In this document: positions 59,411-64,000 of the stretch, piece by piece
Layout of the letters: each line of letters starts with the position of its first letter
How positions within the stretch are numbered: position 1 is the stretch's first letter
Assembly (NCBI RefSeq): GCF_009760925.1
Contig: NZ_VRLV01000001.1
Coordinates: forward strand, 558,001-622,000
Reading direction: 5' to 3'
DNA length: 64,000 nucleotides
Origin: Nonomuraea typhae
Lineage (GTDB): Bacteria > Actinomycetota > Actinomycetes > Streptosporangiales > Streptosporangiaceae
Notes under the pieces: model-generated
What the model saw: the letters and a program-made list of their open reading frames with translations, nothing else
The model's database searches: none
What the model was told of the DNA's origin: nothing
Program-made: the position numbers and the translations under genes

Positions 59411-60574
59411 GTGCGGCCCTCACTGTCTTCCACTCGTGTCATCGGCGCAGCCAACGTCGCGGTCATCCTCCTCGCGGTCCTCGCGCTGATGGTCCTGCCC
59501 GGCGAGGACCCGCCGGCGCCGGCGGCCAAGACGGGGCAGGCGTCGTTGCGGCAGCCGCCGAGGGCCGCCACTCCCACCAGCACCGCCACCCCGCCCGCGA
59601 CCGCCCCCGTCTCGCCGTCCGCGCAGCCGTCCGAGCCCGGCCCCGGGACCGGCCAGCCGCCGGCGGTGGTGGCCACGCCGGAGTTCGCCAAGCAGGTCAA
59701 GGCCAACGAGGCCGGGCTGGTGCCGGTGATCATGTATCACCGGATCATCAAGAAGCGCTACGCCTCGATCGACCGCACTCCCGACCAGTTGCGGCGGGAG
59801 CTGGAGAAGCTGGCCAAGCAGGGGTACGTGCCGATCACCGCGGCCGAGTTCGCCGCCGGGCGCATCGCGGTGCCCGCGGGGAAGTTCCCGGTGGTGCTGA
59901 CCTTCGACGACGGGCACTCCAGCCACTTCGGGCTCGACGCCGCCGGGCAGCCCAAGAAGGACACCGCGGTGGCGATCATCAACGACGTGGCCAGGAGGTA
60001 TCCGTCGTTCCGGCCGGTCGCGACGTTCTGGGTCAACCACTACCCCTTCGGGCTGCAGAAGGAGGCCGAGCAGGCGGCCGCCGTCCAGTGGCTGCACCGG
60101 CAGGGCTTCGAGGTGGCCAACCACACCTGGTCCCACCCCAACCTGCGGGCGCTGAGCACGAAGAAGGCGCGCGAGCAGATCGTCCGGCTGGAGCGCATGC
60201 TGAAGAGGCTTGGGGTGCCGCCGTCCACGACGCTGGCGCTGCCGTTCGGGAACCTGCCGCACAAGAAGAAGGCCGCGGCCAAGGGGGAGTGGGGCGGCAC
60301 GCCGTACAAGTTTGACGGAGTTTTTCTGGCCGGGGCCGAGCCGTCGCTGTCGCCCTTCGCCAAGGGCTACGACCCGGGCGCAATCCAGCGGATCCAAAGT
60401 AACGGCAAAAAGGGCGAATGCCGCAAGTGGTGCTCGCAGTACTGGCTCGAGTGGCTGGAGAAGCACCCCGGCTGGCGATACGTGTCGGACGGGGATCCCG
60501 AACGCATCTCCATCCCCCGGAAACTTCAGGGTAATATCAATCCCAAGCGAAGGGCCCAGGTCAACGCCTATTAG
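59411..60574 (+). CDS. Membrane-anchored polysaccharide deacetylase
   Basis: 387 residues. A signal anchor (VIGAANVAVILLAVLALMVL) is followed by a Pro/Thr/Ala linker (~40-85) and a NodB-type carbohydrate esterase 4 domain: GLVPVIMYHRI, TFDDGHSSHF (metal Asp pair) and EVANHTWSHPNLRALS (HxxxH ligands), with LALPFGN near the end. It probably removes acetyl groups from peptidoglycan or another wall glycan outside the membrane. A cationic C-terminal tail (RKLQGNINPKRRAQ) could bind acidic wall polymer. GTG start 59411. Confidence 0.88.
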   Translation: MRPSLSSTRVIGAANVAVILLAVLALMVLPGEDPPAPAAKTGQASLRQPPRAATPTSTATPPATAPVSPSAQPSEPGPGTGQPPAVVATPEFAKQVKANEAGLVPVIMYHRIIKKRYASIDRTPDQLRRELEKLAKQGYVPITAAEFAAGRIAVPAGKFPVVLTFDDGHSSHFGLDAAGQPKKDTAVAIINDVARRYPSFRPVATFWVNHYPFGLQKEAEQAAAVQWLHRQGFEVANHTWSHPNLRALSTKKAREQIVRLERMLKRLGVPPSTTLALPFGNLPHKKKAAAKGEWGGTPYKFDGVFLAGAEPSLSPFAKGYDPGAIQRIQSNGKKGECRKWCSQYWLEWLEKHPGWRYVSDGDPERISIPRKLQGNINPKRRAQVNAY

Positions 60575-60609
60575 CCGGGGGTTCCGGTGAAGGTCGTTCA
60601 CCTCTCGGA

Positions 60610-60638
60610 TTGACCCTCGCCGCTGGGTCTCATATGCT
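60610..60638 (+). promoter_or_regulatory. rpsA housekeeping promoter
   Basis: TTGACC (60610-60615), 17-bp spacer, TATGCT (60633-60638): a near-consensus vegetative sigma promoter, expected to start transcription near 60645, about 145 nt before the rpsA ATG. Confidence 0.75.
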
Positions 60639-60644
60639 GATCGC

Positions 60645-60788
60645 TGCGCTGTGGGCTCGCGCGTGCCTCAGACGGAGCGGGCTCGCGCTCGGTCACGTCG
60701 ATGTCGTAACTCCTCGGCTTGATGCGGAAGAGGGCCTGCCGCGCATCGCCACATCGACATCCTGTCCGCGTTCGGAGCAATTCCACAC
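60645..60788 (+). promoter_or_regulatory. Structured 5' leader of rpsA
   Basis: The leader can form an outer stem GTCGATGT (60697-60704) with ACATCGAC (60751-60758) enclosing GATGCG (60721-60726) with CGCATC (60742-60747). The Shine-Dalgarno is weak (GGAG 11 nt before ATG), as is usual for rpsA. Nested stems suggest translational autocontrol by S1. Confidence 0.5.
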
Positions 60789-62273
60789 ATGACGAGCAGC
60801 ACCGAGGCCACCTCGAGCACCCCGCAGGTAGCGGTCAACGACATCGGGTCCGAGGAAGCCTTCCTCGCAGCGATCGACGAGACCATCAAGTACTTCAACG
60901 ACGGCGACATCGTCGAGGGCACCGTCGTCAAGGTCGATCGAGACGAGGTCCTTCTCGACATCGGCTACAAGACCGAGGGCGTTATCCCTTCGCGTGAGCT
61001 CTCGATCAAGCACGACGTGGATCCGGCGGATGTCGTCGAGGTCGGCGAGCACGTCGAGGCCCTGGTTCTCCAGAAGGAGGACAAGGAGGGCCGGCTGATC
61101 CTGTCCAAGAAGCGCGCTCAGTACGAGCGCGCCTGGGGCACGATCGAGAAGATCAAGGACGAGGACGGGATCGTCACCGGTACCGTCATCGAGGTCGTCA
61201 AGGGTGGTCTCATCCTCGACATCGGCCTGCGCGGCTTCCTGCCCGCCTCCCTGGTCGAGATGCGCCGCGTGCGCGACCTCCAGCCGTACGTCGGCCGCGA
61301 GCTCGAAGCCAAGATCATCGAGCTGGACAAGAACCGCAACAACGTGGTCCTGTCCCGCCGCGCCTGGCTCGAGCAGACGCAGTCCGAGGTCCGCCAGACG
61401 TTCCTCAACACCCTCCAGAAGGGCCAGGTCCGCAAGGGCGTCGTGTCCTCGATCGTCAACTTCGGTGCCTTCGTGGACCTGGGTGGCGTCGACGGACTCG
61501 TCCACGTCTCCGAGCTGTCCTGGAAGCACATCGACCACCCCTCCGAGGTCGTCGAAGTCGGCCAGGAGGTCACCGTCGAGGTCCTCGACGTCGACATGGA
61601 GCGCGAGCGCGTCAGCCTCTCGCTCAAGGCGACGCAGGAAGACCCGTGGCAGCAGTTCGCCCGCACCCACCAGATCGGCCAGGTCGTCCCCGGCCGGGTC
61701 ACCAAGCTGGTGCCGTTCGGCGCGTTCGTCCGGGTCGAAGAGGGCATCGAGGGCCTGGTCCACATCTCCGAGCTGGCCGAGCGCCACGTGGAGATCCCGG
61801 AGCAGGTCGTCCAGGTCGGCGACGAGATCTTCGTCAAGATCATTGACATCGACCTCGACCGCCGTCGCATCAGCCTGTCGCTGAAGCAGGCCAACGAGGG
61901 TGTCGGCACCGAGGTCGAGTTCGACCCGACCCTGTACGGCATGGCCGCCACCTACGACGACCAGGGCAACTACATCTACCCCGAGGGCTTCGACCCCGAG
62001 ACGGGTGAATGGCTCGAGGGCTTCGACCGTCAGCGCGAGGAGTGGGAGCGGCAGTACGCCGAGGCCCAGACCCGCTTCGAGGCCCACAAGAAGCAGATCG
62101 AGGAGGCCCGCAAGGCCGAGGCGGAGGCCGGCGAGGCCGCTCCCTCGTCCTACAGCGGTGAGACGCCGGCCCCGGCCAGCAGCTCGTCCACCTCGGCCCC
62201 GGCCAGCGGCGCCCTCGCCTCCGACGAAGCTCTCGCCGCCCTGCGCGAGAAGCTCGCCGGCGGCCAGAGCTAA
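60789..62273 (+). CDS. rpsA: 30S ribosomal protein S1
   Basis: 494 residues with four S1/OB-fold repeats: GDIVEGTVVKVDRDEVLLDIGYKTEG, GIVTGTVIEVVKGGLILDIGLRGFLPASLVEMRRV, KGVVSSIVNFGAFVDLGGVDGLVHVSELSW and GQVVPGRVTKLVPFGAFVRVEEGIEGLVHISELAE. The C-terminal ~110 residues are charged and Ala-rich, as in actinobacterial S1. It recruits and unfolds mRNA on the 30S subunit. ATG 60789 follows a structured leader and a strong promoter. Confidence 0.96.
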   Translation: MTSSTEATSSTPQVAVNDIGSEEAFLAAIDETIKYFNDGDIVEGTVVKVDRDEVLLDIGYKTEGVIPSRELSIKHDVDPADVVEVGEHVEALVLQKEDKEGRLILSKKRAQYERAWGTIEKIKDEDGIVTGTVIEVVKGGLILDIGLRGFLPASLVEMRRVRDLQPYVGRELEAKIIELDKNRNNVVLSRRAWLEQTQSEVRQTFLNTLQKGQVRKGVVSSIVNFGAFVDLGGVDGLVHVSELSWKHIDHPSEVVEVGQEVTVEVLDVDMERERVSLSLKATQEDPWQQFARTHQIGQVVPGRVTKLVPFGAFVRVEEGIEGLVHISELAERHVEIPEQVVQVGDEIFVKIIDIDLDRRRISLSLKQANEGVGTEVEFDPTLYGMAATYDDQGNYIYPEGFDPETGEWLEGFDRQREEWERQYAEAQTRFEAHKKQIEEARKAEAEAGEAAPSSYSGETPAPASSSSTSAPASGALASDEALAALREKLAGGQS

Positions 62274-62297
62274 CCTGCCCGGCTAACCGCTTAACCG

Positions 62298-62334
62298 GCG
62301 AAGCCCCGCACCCGACCTGGGTGCGGGGCTTCGC
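62298..62334 (+). terminator. rpsA terminator
   Basis: GCGAAGCCCCGCACCC, loop GACCT, GGGTGCGGGGCTTCGC: 16-bp perfect stem followed by TGTTTT, 24 bp after the rpsA stop. Confidence 0.92.
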
Positions 62335-62421
62335 TGTTTTCTCACCCGTTCCGGTGGGTCCTTCGCTTCGGTGCTTCATGGGCTGGGCTTGGGGCGCGGG
62401 CTTGGCCGGTCACCGGTTGGC

Positions 62422-62670
62422 GCGGGCTTCAGGGTGGCGAGGTTCGGGATGCGGGGGCTCCGGAGCGGGGCTTCAGGGTGGCAGGGGTTTAGGCGCGGGG
62501 TTCCGGAGCGGGGCTTCAGGGTGGCGGGGTTCGAGATGCGGAGGCTCGGGGCGGGGCTTCTGGGTGCGGGGCGTAAGGGTGGCGGGTTCGGGATGCGGAG
62601 GCTGGGGGCGGGGCTTCTGGGTGCGGGGCTTCAGGGTGGCGGGGTTCGAGGCCGGAGCAGGGGCGGGCGG
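62422..62670 (+). repeat. G-rich tandem repeat array (five degenerate units of 43-57 bp)
   Basis: Units share GGGGCTTC(A/T)GGGTGGC and GGTTCG(G/A)GATGCGGAGGCT-like blocks. Runs such as GGGGCGGGGCTTCTGGGTGC (62548 on, then GGGG) fit the four-G-tract rule for quadruplexes at 62548-62571 and 62604-62628. The interval 62340-63033 has no supported gene; forward frames are Gly/Arg/Ala/Phe repeats and reverse frames Pro/Arg repeats. Confidence 0.7.
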
Positions 62671-62920
62671 CGCTCGTGCACGGGGCCAGGGCAGGCCCCA
62701 GGGACCCGGGGCCTGGCCCGCCGCCGCTCTGCTTCGCGATGGCGTTGGCCGGGGTGTCTTGGGTGCGCCGGAGGTGTTCCGGCTTGGGCAGGTGTAACCG
62801 GGAGGTGACCGGAGGCGCTGGCGCGTGGTTCCTGGCGGTGTAACGGCGGGGACCACGTGCGACTGTCGGCCAGCGCCCCGATCGGGGGTCACCCCTGACG
62901 GCGGGGCGCGGCTGGCGTGG

Positions 62921-62977
62921 CCTCGCCGTACAAGAGGGCGCAAGGAGCGGGCGCGGCCTCGCCGTACAAGAGGGCGC
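62921..62977 (+). repeat. Two 21-bp direct repeats 36 bp apart
   Basis: CCTCGCCGTACAAGAGGGCG plus C occurs at 62921-62941 and 62957-62977 with near-identical spacer (AAGGAGCGGGCGCGG). Confidence 0.8.
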
Positions 62978-62990
62978 GAGAACTACGGCG

Positions 62991-63038
62991 CGGTGAGCTT
63001 ATCGGTGAGCTTATCGGTGAGCTAATCGGTGAGTTAGG
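62991..63038 (+). repeat. Four 12-bp tandem repeats at the end of the M4 peptidase gene
   Basis: CGGTGAGCTTAT at 62991 and 63003, CGGTGAGCTAAT at 63015 and CGGTGAGTTAGG at 63027. The last unit includes the minus-strand stop codon of the peptidase gene. Confidence 0.85.
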
Positions 63039-64000
63039 ACGTGACGGTGAGGGTGAAGGTTGTGGAGCGCTCGCCGGAGGCGGTGGTGGCGGTGAGGGTG
63101 AGCGCGTAGGTGCCGGGTGGGACTGAGGCGGCGATGGTCAGGGTCAGCTGGGCCGATTGGCCGCACGTGATGGTTGTCGGGGTGATGATGCCGGTCATGC
63201 CCGCCGGCAGGCCGCGCAGGGACAGTTGCGCGATCCGGCCGTTGCCGTGGGTGGCGATGGTGGTGGTGACGGAGGTGCCGGGGAGGGCGGTGGCGGAGGC
63301 CGGGTTGAGGGAGATGGTGCATTCGTCCGGCAGGGTGAGGCAGGCGGGTTCGGTGGGCTGGGCGGGGACCCCCGCGGCCGACCAGGCGGACTTCACCGCG
63401 GCGCACTCGGACGGGCCGTACTGCTGCAGGGCGGCCTGGACGGCGGCGGTGCGGGCGCTGGTGTAGCGCCAGTTCGAGGTCTTGCGGTAGAGGGCGCCCA
63501 TGAAGATCTTGCCGGCCTTCTCGAGGCCGATGCCGGTGACCGTGGCCGGGCCGCCGGCGCAGATGGGGCTGGCGGGCTTGCCGCCGCCCGGGTTGCTGCC
63601 TTCGGCCAGGAGGTAGAACCAGTGGTTCAGGGGGCCGGCCGCCGCGTGTGGCTCGGTGGCGGGGATCTGCGGGCCGTAGCAGTCGGGGTGGCCGGACACG
63701 CGGCTGGGCTGGTACATGATCCGGAGCGGCGGGCCGGCTTCCTCGCCGATCTCGTAGTCGGGCGGGTCGTTCGGGTTGGCGGTGTATGCCTCGGTGAGGG
63801 TGCCGAGGATGTCGCTCGTTCCCTCGAGCAGGCCGCCGCTCTCGTTGCCTGAGCCGGTGCCGCCGGGGGTGGTGGCGTAGACGGCGTGGCCGTACTGGTG
63901 GCCGACCAGGTCCAGGGAGGTCAGGAAGCCCCGCAGGTTTGGGGAGAGGGGGAAGGGAACGGGGCAGCCGACGGAGGAGGCGACGCAGGCGGGGAAGGAA
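63034..64000 (-). CDS. M4-family (thermolysin-like) metallopeptidase, 3' part, with HQYGH in place of HExxH
   Basis: The frame is open from the window edge and covers the last ~320 residues. Thermolysin-type landmarks: LDLVGHQYGHAVYATTPGG (zinc helix, Gln at codon 63895-63897 where the catalytic Glu belongs), GNESGGLLEGTSDILGTLTE (third zinc ligand Glu) and PHAAAGPLNHWFYLLAEGSNP (His region). A C-terminal beta-sandwich (NPASATALPGTSVTTTI...) of ~90 residues follows. The Glu-to-Gln change should abolish hydrolysis. The upstream part, with signal peptide and propeptide, is outside the window. Confidence 0.8.
   Translation of the reverse strand, partial: SFPACVASSVGCPVPFPLSPNLRGFLTSLDLVGHQYGHAVYATTPGGTGSGNESGGLLEGTSDILGTLTEAYTANPNDPPDYEIGEEAGPPLRIMYQPSRVSGHPDCYGPQIPATEPHAAAGPLNHWFYLLAEGSNPGGGKPASPICAGGPATVTGIGLEKAGKIFMGALYRKTSNWRYTSARTAAVQAALQQYGPSECAAVKSAWSAAGVPAQPTEPACLTLPDECTISLNPASATALPGTSVTTTIATHGNGRIAQLSLRGLPAGMTGIITPTTITCGQSAQLTLTIAASVPPGTYALTLTATTASGERSTTFTLTVTS

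Noticed and set aside
62321..62943. Gly/Arg or Pro-rich frames in the repeat desert
   Set aside because: They merely translate the tandem repeats in all frames and change register between units.

Overview
The window is about 70% G+C chromosomal DNA with tightly packed genes, 1-4 bp overlaps (ATGA, GTGA, TGATG) and frequent GTG/TTG starts. The conserved his-trp-lgt-gltBD and pyk-tRNA-Leu-pdtaR-liv-polA-rpsA gene order, an actinobacterial DapD, an ANTAR regulator and many lipoproteins point to an actinomycete. A Streptosporangiaceae member (Nonomuraea-like) is my best guess, but this is inference from gene content and style, not from a search.

Layout. 1-7.4 kb: the tail of hisF, an NTF2-like protein, a glutamine-synthetase-family enzyme, a tiny membrane protein, a TIGR03085 protein, a heterodimeric ABC exporter pair, and hisI. 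7.3-12.7 kb: the Trp-operon membrane protein, two Gly/Tyr/Gln-repeat membrane proteins, a DUF2752 protein and trpC-trpB-trpA. trpE is missing from its usual place. 12.7-21.6 kb: an accessory island of two large secreted GH101 endo-alpha-N-acetylgalactosaminidase paralogues flanking an AraC-type regulator, sitting where trpA is normally followed by the redox genes and lgt. 21.7-26.4 kb: MauE/DoxX-like and DsbA-like redox proteins, lgt, a VIT1/CCC1 transporter and two related single-span envelope proteins. 26.5-34.2 kb: a BpsA-like aminopropyltransferase and gltB-gltD.

34.3-41.1 kb: two alpha/beta hydrolases around a small HTH regulator with a striking dyad operator, a divergent pair of exported proteases, a DUF2784 protein and pyk. 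41.1-46.5 kb: a repeat-rich non-coding stretch, dapD, a PPOX-like protein, a pentapeptide-repeat protein, and a rearranged locus in which a histidine-kinase 3' fragment is joined head to head to a 5'-truncated ABC ATPase gene, leaving an intact MacB-like permease next to tRNA-Leu(CAA). 46.6-56.5 kb: the ANTAR regulator, two duplicated branched-chain amino acid binding proteins, three lipoprotein/ATPase-side genes and the convergent livHMGF operon (LivH carries an extra N-terminal extracytoplasmic domain), then a PaaI thioesterase. 56.6-62.3 kb: polA, a polysaccharide deacetylase and rpsA. 62.3-64 kb: a G-rich tandem-repeat desert and the 3' part of an M4 peptidase whose HExxH glutamate is replaced by glutamine.

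The observations I consider most worth following are the GH101-AraC-GH101 island with gene-conversion tracts, the HK/ABC rearrangement junction, the 42-bp symmetric operator at the HTH gene, the repeat-like in-frame insertion inside an ABC nucleotide-binding domain, the LivH fusion, and the HQYGH M4 pseudo-protease. No CRISPR array, rRNA, prophage or transposase was seen.
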